Of a DNA stretch of 64,000 nucleotides, positions 1 to 10,792 are shown piece after piece; the stretch's first letter is position 1, and every line of letters begins with the position of its first letter. The notes below the pieces were generated by a model, which searched no databases, was not told the DNA's origin, and saw only the letters and a program-made list of their open reading frames with translations. The position numbers were made by a program, and so were the translations under genes. The DNA is from Agelaius tricolor (lineage: Eukaryota; Chordata; Aves; Passeriformes; Icteridae), in NCBI GenBank assembly GCA_023055355.1, contig JALJCS010000001.1:100053381-100117380 (forward strand), in the 5' to 3' direction.

Positions 1-844
1 TGTGGGCTGCACTGGCAACCGTTCTGGATGTTAACCACATTTTATTGTTGTCTAACACGCCACATTAGAGAACATTTCAACTTTGAGAGAAAAACATAAC
101 TATAATTCCCTGCTAGTCATGCAGCACAGACTTCTGTGACAGAATAAAACATGGATTCACTGTAATTGTGGGTTTGTTGTGTGGAACCAAAGGTGAAGCA
201 CATTGCAGTGAAATAGCTTTGCAACTGTAAATAGAAATAATGGTTGGAGAACATTGTTCTGCTCTGCCTTTAAGGTGTTTCAGCTGAAAAGACTAAATGA
301 AGTGTATGGAAGTAAATGAGACTAATTTGAAAATAAACAAAAGCCTTTTAAATGGTGGTTACAAATATGAAGTAGATTATTGTATTTAAGGGAGTAAAGA
401 GTAAAACTCATGGATTATTTTGCTGTGGCTGTCTTTCAGGACTTGCTGGGAAGATTGACCTTATTTTAGATGCAAAAGAGAGTGATTTAAATGACTCAAT
501 AAAAATGAAACTTCAAAGAAATTAGATTTTTTGAGAGAAAACAGGTGTAAGGGAAATGAAAGCTGAGGTGCTTTAAGCACATTGAGAGTGAAAAAAACCA
601 AACCCCACTCCTACATGCATGGGCTACCTGAAAAAGAAATTTCTAAAAGTGGTAACAAAAAAAAATCATCATATGACTAATATTATCCATTAACCCTGCT
701 TTTATATTCTGTGAAATTAAAAAAAATTAATAGGGAGATTAGTTCTTTGTAGTTAGGACAACAAGTATGTTTCTTCAGTGGTAAGATACCTGTTTCAATT
801 TAAGTATATTTTCTCTTATCCCTCTGTCATTAATATCTACAAAG

Positions 845-2400
845 AGCCTGACTGGAGGCTCAGTAACCTCCTTGTAAGACTTCCTGCTCAGCGGCAGGAC
901 TGAAGTCCCCCATGCCTTCCTCCCACACTGAGAGCTCTGCAGTCACTCTTGGTGCATTGGGCTACCCTTGCAGTGTTATTGGTGCCCATAGGGAAGAGGA
1001 ACAAGGGTTAAACATCTGTGAGCTGGGCAAGCCTGCTGGGCCCTGGGTAGAATCCCAGATCCTTGCTCTGACAGTGAAGCTGACAGACAAGCCTCTGAGG
1101 ACATCAGGTTGGTTTGGTGTAAGGCCCTGGAGCTCACTCAATGAGTCTTTTGGAAGGATTTAACGTTATTTTTTGAAGTTTGAGTTAGATGCAAGGGAGA
1201 CACTGACAAGATATTCTCAAGAGGGCAAACAAAAACTTTACTGTCAAACTTCAGAAAATCTGGGAACTTTTTAATGTTAGAGCAGCATTAAATCAACATA
1301 AAGCGTTTCACAAAGCGTTAATTTAGTAAACTCTAAGCCCATCCCACTTAGCAAACTCCAACCCATCTGACTTTAAGTTACTCAAACTTTGAGAAGAAGG
1401 AATTAGAAGAAAGAGAGAAGAGATATAGAAAAGAACAAATACAGGTACCACTTCTGGTTCCAGTGGTGTTCACCTGAGAGAAATTCTAAGAGGATGTAGG
1501 GTCAAGACCTGTGTGTGCCTTGTGCTCTGGCTTACATACCCATTAGCTTTCCTGGGCCCTTCCCTTAGGAGGGACTTTGGTCATTTTGCCACTTGGGAGC
1601 TGGGTTAGGGGCTCAGGGTTGGAGTGTGGAGCATTGCCTCCCACATGCCAGGGTTTGGCCCCACGGCTGGAATCCAGCCCCTGGGGGTGCAGGGTGTGTG
1701 GAGCAGGGCAGCACCTTGCCAGGGCAAGACCTGACCTGCCCCTTTCCCCACACATGTGCCTGAAATGTTTCAAGCCAGCAATTTCCACCAGCTCTGGGCT
1801 GAGCTGCCTCTGAGGGTCTCTTGAAGAACCTTGTTGCCTTCAGCAATTCACTGAGCAGCTGCATGTCTGCTGGTCCATCACATGTTTCCAGCCTCTCCTG
1901 TCTCAACAGCCCACCCATCCCTACCTGTGGGGTGATGGCCTCTGGCCCTTTCTCAGCTTCTTCTCCACATGTGCTTGTGCAATATTCTGCCTGATGGTGG
2001 CAGCTGCCTTCTCTGTCCCTACAGCTCTGTCACCAGACTCTCAGAGCTCACAGAGGGAGCTCACCACAAGCAGCAGCGAGAAGTGAGAGGGAACTGTGCA
2101 GACAATGGCACAGCCATCCATCAGTGTGGCCATTGGAGGGGCAGGGCACTGCGTCCTGCCAGCCAGGCTCACAGGAGGTGCTGGCAGGGCTGGATGCCCA
2201 GTGTAGTGGGCCAGGAGCACACCCTGGCTGAGGAAGGGCTGAGGAAGCCGTGGCAGTTTGTATGGAGGAAGCTGACAAGCTGTCCCAGGGGAGGCACGGC
2301 TCCTTGAATGCTGTTCATATAAACCTGGGACATGGACATCCACTGGAAGTCATCAGCTGGGCTCGAGAGGTCTGCAAACTGCCCTGTGAAACAGTCCTTG
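845..2400. repeat. Unassigned GC-rich block, possible LTR/interspersed repeat
   Basis: Base composition changes sharply here compared with the AT-rich flanks. Two GC-rich parts (about 845-1160 and 1540-2400) surround a more AT-rich middle. CpG is rare, so this does not look like a CpG-island promoter. The frames that stay open (for example 1969-2307 on + and 1613-1918 on -) do not resemble a protein family I know and overlap one another on both strands, which suggests GC-rich non-coding DNA. The texture resembles LTR or ERV-derived segments common in songbird genomes, but I cannot show terminal repeats or a target-site duplication. The boundaries are approximate. Confidence 0.3.
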
Positions 2401-5400
2401 CTCTGAATTTCTTGTTTTGCTTTTCTCTTTTTTCTTTCGCCATTCTCTGATTTTAAACAAACAGAAGTGGTTTTTATGACGACGGTTTTTTATGCTATTA
2501 AGAAATGTGTTCCTTCTTAATAAAAATAAATAAAATTTCAAATATAAAATTAATTGCTATGATTTTTTCATGACAGGTCCTTTCCATAGGCAATAATGCC
2601 CTCTGTTTGAATGTTGTAAGATAGTTCTAACTAGAAGAATAACAAAAGATGTGAAATATATGTCCATGAGAAATGGAAGACCAAGAGCTTGAACGGGAGG
2701 ATTTTGTTCCCAGGTGTAACATAACAAAAAGAATTGCAGAAGAAAGAAGAAGAGCATCATTTTAATCCTCTTTGTGCCTGAGTCCATGCAAACTGCAGGG
2801 GCTACATTATACATAGAAATATATGGAGGCAAAAGCTTGATCGCCAGGAGTGCATGCTTGTGAACATCTAAAAAGGTTTTATTATCTCTCTCTACTTGTC
2901 TTTATAAACAAGCTCTTGCAATTGTGTAGCTCTCAAAAATTTTTAAATTTGCAGGCCTCCATTCTGAAGCTGATGTAGCTGATACTCACTGGAATAGAGA
3001 AAACCAGTAGGGAGTGGCAAGAGTTAATGAAGCTTGCCTGTCAGCTGGGTTCAGACCTGCCTGTGTATCTGCTTACTATTACAGCTGAATCTCAAATTTT
3101 TTAACATTCAGACATTTAACATTCATATGAAGTCTAGTAAACACAAAGCCACAGAGAGCTGGATGTACGCAGGGGAGCAAGCTAAAGCTGAGAGGATTTT
3201 ATAGACCAAAGGGCTTGTCTGTTTCTTAGGAAAGCAAGTGTTAGGCATTCCTAGGGAAAGATAAGATATGGTTTCAATTTTTCTTTTTTTTGTTCTAAAG
3301 GCTTGGGGGACGAGTCCTCTCCATTAGGACAAAAAACAATCTAGGATGCCAACTCCAGAGGTCAAATGAAAAAACTGCATCTAAGTGCACTAGAAGGATT
3401 ATAAGCAAAGCTTATGTTCTATAAAAAGAAATTGTGTACTTTTACAAACAATGTGAGAATCTTAATAAGTAAAACCACACCAGCAGTTTATGTTAATAGC
3501 TGTTGTGGGAAGGAATGTAGCCTGTTTGTTATTGAAGTAGTATTTTTATGGATTTTATAGAAACCTGGAGCCTGCTAAATATTCTTCAGTGCTTTCTCTC
3601 ATTAATTCTTTCCATATTTGTGGACTAGAGCAATTGGAGCAATTTTACTGCAGATGATTTGTTTAAGAAGTTTTCTGTTTAGCAGCATGAATGTATTTCC
3701 CAATAGAAGCCAAACTGGCCTCAAATCTGTTGAGTAGGCATGGAGTGTATTGTCTTGCAAGGCTTCATCACGTGCTGCCATATGAAGATAAAAATAAATG
3801 GATGTTGGCCAGAATAAAGTCGCAAGTTTTGTCTGTAGTGCTCTGTGCACTTGCTACAATTACATGGAGAAAGCTAAAGGTAGATGCCACTAGCTTGTGC
3901 TTGTTGGGTCTTCCCTGAATTTTAGTAGATAATTCAGTCTGACCTCAGTTATCAGAGTTAAATTACAGTTTCAGGAATCGTTGAATAAACTCTTCTCACA
4001 ACTACCTTTTTTTTTCTTTCTCCTTATGATTACAGATTTTACTCTTCTGTGAGATCTGGGGTCTCAAATGTCTTGTGTTAGCAAATCTCTGATGAGCTGA
4101 CATAGTTTTGACCTTTCTCACATGTCAGCTTTGTTATACACTGAACAATGTGGGAGAGAAAAACAACCCAACAATAAAAACAACCCACCTCCAAAATATT
4201 GGAAAGGTAGCAGAAGGATTTAGGACTGCAGGAAGGGGAGGTTGTGTACAACTTTGCTGTCTTTTAGCCAAGCTGATCTCCTAAATGGATCAAGAAAAAG
4301 AGATGGTTAGATATCAGACTTTCAGGAGTGTGGGGATAACTGAGTGGTTCCTTGGGATAAGCAAAATCTATTCAGGGGCAATTCAGGGCAAGCAGAATGA
4401 GAGAAAGATTTAGAGCTCAGTGGCTTGCTCAGGAAGGAAAACAAACAAGGGTTAGCGATTGGCAATAATTCTTGAAAGCCTTTTATTTGAGAAATTGCCC
4501 TGTCTATAAAATGTAAAAAGCTTTCTGTGCCTTTCTTTTTAATTTAATTTCTGAAATTTACACCTACAGGCTTATAGTTCAAAAAAGAGTTTTTAAGGAT
4601 TAAATACACTTAAAATTGTAAAATCTCTTTTATTGCAGCACTGGTTATTGATTGGTATTGCTTGGAATTTTTGGTCTATGTTATTCTATGTTGTATGTAT
4701 GCATATGTTGATGATTCTTCTATAGTACTGAGAATTTCTTAAGAGCTTAGTTTGAGATTTGACCAGTGTGACTCGGACTTTGTAAATAAGTTTATGCAAA
4801 GTCATGAAAGGATAAAATTCAGCATACCCTTACAGTGAAACATGAAAGTTCAGCATCAACAGTTTTTGTTTTTTCCCACTATCATTTTTGTTCAGAATTT
4901 AATCATATATAGTGAGGCATTTGGTATCGGAGTTGTTGTCACAAGAGATTAAATTTTTACCTGTTTTGGAAAATAAAAAGAGATCTGTGACCTTCAAAGA
5001 TATCCTAAACCCCTGTAGAGTTGATTGAGTGAAATTTGACCAAAGGGAAATGGAATCATTCACTAATGTGTTGTGTATTGTATGCAGGTTGATAGTGTTG
5101 CACCAATATTTTTCACAAGATGGCTGAATTGTTAATATTTCTTTAAATTTTTATCAGTCTCGTGAAGCTGATCAAACAAATAATTGTGTGCTGTGAGACT
5201 AAAGCATATGTACCTGCTTCTACAAAAATTAAAGTACTTAACTCCTTATGTTACAAGTATGGAAGAGAACCCATATTTTTTAGTCTTTACAAGCAGACAA
5301 ATGTAATGATCTCAATTTTAATACTGGCAAATGAAAAAACAAAGTGTAAGACTGCAGCTGTGTATGAATAGGTACCTATGTGCATGTCTCTTCCCTTGTA

Positions 5401-5409
5401 ATCACACCA

Positions 5410-5578
5410 TAAGGGAGAGAAAAAGAAGGGGAAAAAATGGGGGAAAGTGAGCAATGAAAGGAGAGGAGAGAAAAGGGAGGGAACAGGGAAGGGAAGGGAA
5501 GGGAGCAGAAAAAGTGGAGGAAAGGAGCGGGGAAAGGGAAGATGAGAAGAAAGAAGGGGACAGGAAGAAATGAAAAAT
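5410..5578 (+). repeat. Polypurine tract with (GGGAA)n core
   Basis: About 170 bases are almost entirely A and G on the + strand, with a short GGGAA tandem array near 5486-5504. Frames open on the minus strand through this tract (5287-5604) encode only Phe/Pro/Ser/Leu runs and are artefacts of the composition. Long polypurine tracts can form intramolecular triplex (H-DNA) and are prone to length change. Confidence 0.85.
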
Positions 5579-6220
5579 ACAAAGAAGCCCCTTTTAAGTG
5601 TCACCTAGTGGGCTTGAACCCATGTATTCACAGACCTTTTCTATTTAAAAAAGAGTTGCATCTGCCCTTGCCAGGTATTGCATAGGGTGCTGAATGCTAT
5701 GAGGTTTATAGATAAATGAGACAAGATGGATGTAAACCCAAGGGAAATTTTCATCTTTCACCATATCACCAGAAAAGAATTGATATATTAAGATGCCAGC
5801 TTCATAATTAGGATGTAGAATGTCTTCCTCCCTTTAGATACTGCGTAGTTTTTGTGGAGACTCCAAACCCATTCGTTCTTGCATCTAGGTTTGATGAAAA
5901 CACCTGACTTTGAAGCAAATGTCGAGCCAAAGCTGCTAGATACGTACCAATTCTTTCATCTTTGTAGCCTAGTCTTTCAGGGATTGATCTATATGCTTGC
6001 TTAATATAATTTGACAAAAACCTTTATGTCTAGTTATATAAACTCTCAGTGTTAACCTTTGACAGAAGAAAACCAATATCATTTTTCAGATTCATTTATG
6101 AATCCTTGAAAGATATAAACAATTATGCTGTATCTTTGCTACCACTACCAGAATAAGAAAGCAGTGTGTGAAGAAGAAAATGTCTTTGTATTCTTACATG
6201 TCTCAAAATTCTATTCACAG

Positions 6221-6411
6221 ATTTTAGTTATGCTCGCTACTATGGCGATTCTTACCTGGAATTTCAAGGCTTATATTTGAACATGCAAAATTTCATCCAC
6301 CTGGAATTTAAGACCTATGATCCTCATGGACTTCTTCTAAATATTGAACAGAGCCCAGAAACAATACGACCTTTTTTAATTCGACTTGTCATCAATAATG
6401 GTACCTTGCAG
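6221..6411 (+). CDS. EYS: EYS internal exon, laminin-G domain part 1
   Basis: This exon encodes the start of a laminin-G domain of eyes shut homolog, a secreted matrix protein needed for photoreceptor structure. It has 191 bases: two bases finishing a split codon, then 63 full codons, ending in phase 0. It follows an acceptor ending TTCACAG and runs into a strong donor, CAG|GTAAGG. Visible features are YGDSYLEFQ (residues 7-15), the beta-strand core HGLLLNI (35-41), and an N-glycosylation sequon NGT (59-61). The YGDSYLEF opening followed by a ...NGTL... end fits the EYS family better than other laminin-G proteins such as pikachurin, agrin or Crumbs. The assignment rests on remembered similarity, not a search. 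The most likely domain is the first of the five laminin-G domains. There is no stop or frameshift. Skipping this exon alone would shift the frame. Confidence 0.88.
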
Positions 6412-8116
6412 GTAAGGCATCAAAATCTCCCACTGAAGGAAAAGTAAATAAAAGTTGAATCTGTAAAAATGTTAATATTTTTAAATTTTCTTACTGTAGA
6501 AGATAGTAAATAAAGCTATGGAGATTCTTGACATCTTCAGTAGTTTAAAGAAGATAATTGTTAAACTTGCTTTCTGTTTTGTCCAATTCTTGGCTAATAG
6601 AGTCAATATGACTCACAAGAGTATACATTAAAACACAAAACCAAAAAATGTAGGTTTTATCTTTACATGCTGTACAAATTAGGTTATTGTATTTTATACC
6701 TAAACTAACTGAAATTCCTCACATGGAACTTTATTAAAATAGTCATAAGGAAGGCCTATGGCATAGGTGTAGACATAGAAATTGAATGAATTGTTATAGG
6801 AAAATTTATCATGTTAGGGAATAGAGTGTGTCTTTTTTACCATGTATCTATGAGTAGAAATCTTTGAATCCATCTATTATTTAAATCTCAGTTCCACAGG
6901 ATCAGGAAAAAAAATTATTTGTGGACAGACTAACAAGGAATATATTTGTTTATTAACTTTAAAGAGTAAAGTGTTTATTGTGGTATATCTTTACCTTCCA
7001 CAAATTATTCCATCTTTTTTGAGGAAGAGGTAATATTAGAGCTTTATTAAGAGATAGGCAGACACTAAAGAGGCTATAAAAAGATAATAAAAGAAAAGTT
7101 ACTTTTCTCGTTACTAATCTCCCAATTTTCTGCTAAAAGTTTCCCAAAGTACCTGTAATATATTCTTTTGTAAGAACTGTGAAATATCTGTTAGAAACAG
7201 CATTTTGTATTATATTCACCCTCATGTTTTAAGACAATGACCATACTAAACAGATACATAAACTGAAGATAAATAGAAAAGAAGAGAAAATTACCTTTTA
7301 CTTTATTTTGTTATATTGTGATTTTTTTGTCTTTGATTATATTGTGACTTTGTCCAGAAAAAAAAAAAAGGTGAGATTAGTCACGGGGAGGAAATTATCC
7401 AACGTTTAGAAAATGGTGATGGCTTTAAGTTCATCTTACTTGTATTCATGGTAAAGTAATGATGCGGAAAAATATTTTTCTAACATATCATAAGCACCAT
7501 AAAATATGAAGGTATTTTAATTGACACAAATCTATTCAGAGATCCCAGTGTGCCATGTTAAAACTAATTGAATTCACTTAATCATTCACAAAGCTGGTCA
7601 ATTAAATGTGGATTTAAAGCCCAATGAACAAATGGTTCTAAGCTCACAATCAAGCTACAATTACAAGTAGACAAACCATGAAATCAAGTGCTTGTTCACA
7701 TTAGTATAGGAAATTAAATGGTGCTCCAAAATGCTCAAGCCTGCACGCTACATTACATGTTTGGAAGTGTAAGGAAGCCATAAAATGTTAAGTAAAATTC
7801 ACCCATGGCCAGTGTTAATTTCAGATGGGTTGCAGATGGTCGACTTCTTTGCAAATCAGACCCATAATATCTGATTGTACAATACACAAAGATTAAAGCA
7901 TTTTCATGCAGATTAGGAAGCATATATGTGTACATATTTCTGGTACAATAGGCTTCCTTATCCAGAACTTTCAATGAAACATTTATTTTCCTTGATACAC
8001 ATGACATCCTTCAGGACTTTTTTGAAACCATTTATCATTTTAAAATTCAAGTTTCAATGCCTGAAACTGTTTAATTATTAGAAATAATGTAATTAAAACC
8101 TTTTCTCACTCTGTAG
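6412..8116 (+). other. EYS: EYS intron, phase 0, 1.7 kb
   Basis: A GT...AG intron with donor GTAAGG and acceptor CTCACTCTGTAG after a good pyrimidine tract. I recognise no transposon in it. An A12 run lies near 7360. The 3' part (about 7550-8000) is noted separately as a possible conserved element. Confidence 0.8.
7550..8000. promoter_or_regulatory. Possible conserved non-coding element
   Basis: This non-repetitive stretch has homeodomain-type cores (CTAATTGAATTC, GGTCAATTAAATG) and an octamer-like TTTGCAAAT motif near 7848. It has no poly-A or CR1 signature. That texture is typical of conserved vertebrate enhancers, but conservation cannot be seen from one sequence. The minus-strand open frame at 7753-8007 is not recognisable as a protein. 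Confidence 0.2.
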
Positions 8117-8208
8117 TACCAGTATTTATGTGATGACACAGCAGAAGTCAAAAACATCTCTACCACTGCTAGAGTGGATGATGGATACTGGTACAGTGTG
8201 CAAATTAG
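8117..8208 (+). CDS. EYS: EYS internal exon, laminin-G domain part 2
   Basis: A 92-base exon that begins in phase 0 and ends after two bases (AG) of an arginine codon completed by the next exon. It encodes 30 full codons starting YQYLC. Cys5 is the first of the four domain cysteines, a sequon NIS is at 13-15, and the strand YWYSVQI (24-30) is typical of laminin-G cores. The acceptor is CTCTGTAG and the donor is a consensus GTAAGT. Its content continues the preceding exon without a gap in the domain (NGTLQ|YQYLC). Skipping it alone would break the frame, whereas skipping it together with the next exon (243 bases) would keep the frame. Confidence 0.87.
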
Positions 8209-10240
8209 GTAAGTTTACTGTTTTCTGTTTTTATCAAAGATCACATAGTCTGGACCATTAGCAAATCCCACAGATATTATATCTGATTAACTATGATACC
8301 TGAACAGGTACCGTAAAATTATATTATGGTAGTCTGGGCCACAACACATCCTTGGAAAGAATGTTTAAATCTACAGTTGGACAGTGCTCATCACATCCCT
8401 GATGTGCTTAGTGGAAATAAATTTATTCTTATTGAAGTAATTTACTGTAGCAAACATAAACATTCAGTCAGGGAAGATGCTGCACAGTAAATCCAAGCTA
8501 CTCAGTCCAGGAAATAGTTGAATTTCCAACAATGAGAGTGTGATTTATAGAAAAATCTTGGAAAATAAATAGATAGGCAGAAGCAGCACCATGACTTTCA
8601 TTGCTGTCACTGACTTGCAGCTCGTAATAGGATACATTATTCCTGTAAAAGTAACAATACATGCAACTGAAGGAGAATAAAATGAAAAGAAAATGAGGTA
8701 GGAAAATGAGGTTGGTAGTAGGCTTTCCATGGTGTTTGTACATAGATGTATCTAATGACCAAATATCTGTGCTCATAGAATCCACAGCCTTGGAAGTGAA
8801 AGTTTTGGGTTGACTTTATACGAAAGTTAGGCACCTAGTGGGCTCTCTGGGTGCCTAGTTCCTATTAAGTAGCTTAAAATAGGTAAAATCCAGCCATCTT
8901 GTCCAGCAAGAAGAAAGCAACCTAGCTGTCTGTTTGCCTCTCAGGAGTAAGTTAGTCCTTAAAATGTTTGTGGAGGAGTGCAGAAGGAATACAAACCTTT
9001 CACTGGAATAGGCCTTTTATAGCTATATCTGTCCAAACATTGTAAAATGAAGAATTTTTGCAGGGCAAAACTGTCTCCCGTTCCTTCCATGGGAAATATT
9101 GTGCAGTGTGTATCCATTATACTGTACCTGCTGCCTCAGATGTGGCAGTGAGTACTCAGTGAGGAGAACCAAAGTTTTTTTTCTGCATTTCGGTTACCTT
9201 TGCTATCATAATTTTTTTCCAGCAAGTTAAACCACACTCATGGCTAGGACTGCTCAGTAACATACACAAATTAATGCAAGGAGCAAAAGCCAGTAATCCA
9301 CTGTGGTTGTGCTTATCACCCAAAAAGGAGCAGCATAAACCAAGTCATACTAATGGAAGCTAAAGCAAGTGTAAGCTCCTCTGTGACCAGGAAGAAATAG
9401 AACACAATATCTCGATGACACTGATAAAAGTGGGATTCTCTAAAATCTAGTAACATACGGAGTTCTGTTTATTTCCTGTTTATGACTCCCTCTCCATAGC
9501 AAAATAGAGAAATTAAATTGGAAAATAGTTTTTAGAGAAGAGATATAAAGATGATAAAATCATTAAGCAGCTTCTATATGAATAGAGACTAAATACTCAA
9601 GTACTCTGCAAGCCCATTAAATACAAGTAAGAGAGGATCCCAAAGAAGACAAATCCCAAGTGACAGAGAAAGGGGATAAGTGGAGACATAAAATTTCTAG
9701 TTACTAAGATAGTTGAAATCCATTATAATTCAATTGTTACTCCTTTGTTATTCATTTTAAGAAAGATTTAAGCTCCTGAAAATAGCAAAAGTAGGAACAC
9801 TTGAACCCTCAGTAATGTGGAACTCCCTACAATGCCTTTCTCCTGGCACTGTAGCATTCAAACTGTGATGTCACTGTCATCCCTCAGAGATCCACTAATT
9901 ACCATGATGGGAATACACTTATTCTATGCATTTTCACCCTATTCCATCAAGCAGAAAAACGCTTGAGTCTCTAAATCAGCCCATGATGATAGCCCATGAC
10001 AAAAGAAAACCAACCTAATTTCTTTATTTTGCTTTTCCTTTTGAGCATAAAAAAGAAAGGAACTTTCTTTCATTTGCAGGAAATTATTTCAGGACAGCTC
10101 AGGAAATGGGCCACACTTATTTCTCCTGCTGAAAAAGAAGGCATGCATACCATTTATGAGACTCAGGCTAGTTACAGAGCAATTAATAATTAATCATTCT
10201 ACTCACTTTAGAAGAGTGGAAATAGTTCTGGAAATAGTTG

Positions 10241-10792
10241 TTTTAAGATGACATTCTGCAGATGACACCAAGTTGTGTGCGAGCATTGGTTCACTGGAGG
10301 GCAAGAAAGCTCTGCAGAAGGATCTGGGCAGACTGAATCAATGGGTCAAGGCCAATTGTGTGAGGCTTATGAGAAGTGGCTGAGGGAGCCAGAGCTGTTT
10401 GGCTGGGAGAACAAGAGGCTGAAAGGAGACCTTATGGCCCCCCTACAACTCCCTGAAAGGTGTCTATAGTGAGCTGGGAGTCAGACTCTTCCCCCGACTA
10501 ACAAAAAATCAGACAAGAGGCAATGGCCTTAAGTTGCACCAGAGCACATTTAGGTTGGATATTTGGAAAAATAATCTTCACAAAAAAGGTTATAAAACAC
10601 TGAAAGAGGCTGTATAGGGAAGTGGCTGAATCACCATCACTGGAGATATATATAAAACATGTAGACATGGCAGTTAGAGCTAGGGTTTGGTGTTGGATGG
10701 ACTTGGCAGTGCTGGTTTAACAGTGGAGCTTGATGGCTTTAAAGATCTTTTCCAACCTAAACAACTCTGTGATTCTATGATTCTAAGATTCA
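10241..10792 (+). mobile_element. CR1 LINE fragment, 3' end, internally deleted
   Basis: The segment opens with a decayed piece of CR1 ORF2 (the DDTKL block at 10261-10275, followed by a stretch that reads KDLGRLNQWVKAN). Near 10367 it jumps to the 3'-proximal part (...GAGCCAGAGCTGTTTGGC...) and continues to the avian CR1 tail, with TTTTCCAACCTAAAC and three copies of an ATTCTATG-like octamer at 10768-10792. By comparison with the usual CR1 order, several hundred bases between the two parts are missing. CR1 moves by target-primed reverse transcription, and this 5'-truncated copy is dead. Confidence 0.9.

Larger units (their letters stand above)
1..6220 (+). other. EYS: EYS intron (3' part), upstream of first visible exon
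   Basis: This non-coding stretch ends in the acceptor AG at 6219-6220. The intron is phase 1, because the next exon opens with the last two bases of a codon. It holds an unassigned GC-rich block (about 845-2400) and a purine tract (5410-5578), which are listed separately. The remainder is ordinary AT-rich intron sequence in which I recognise no gene, RNA or named repeat. The upstream exon lies outside the window. Confidence 0.75.

Noticed and set aside
5287..5604. Minus-strand open frame of about 105 codons
   Set aside because: Its Phe/Pro/Ser/Leu runs come from the polypurine tract and it resembles no protein.
5595..5640. tRNA-like sequence (GGGCTTGAACCC resembling a T-arm)
   Set aside because: No acceptor, D or anticodon arms can be folded around it.
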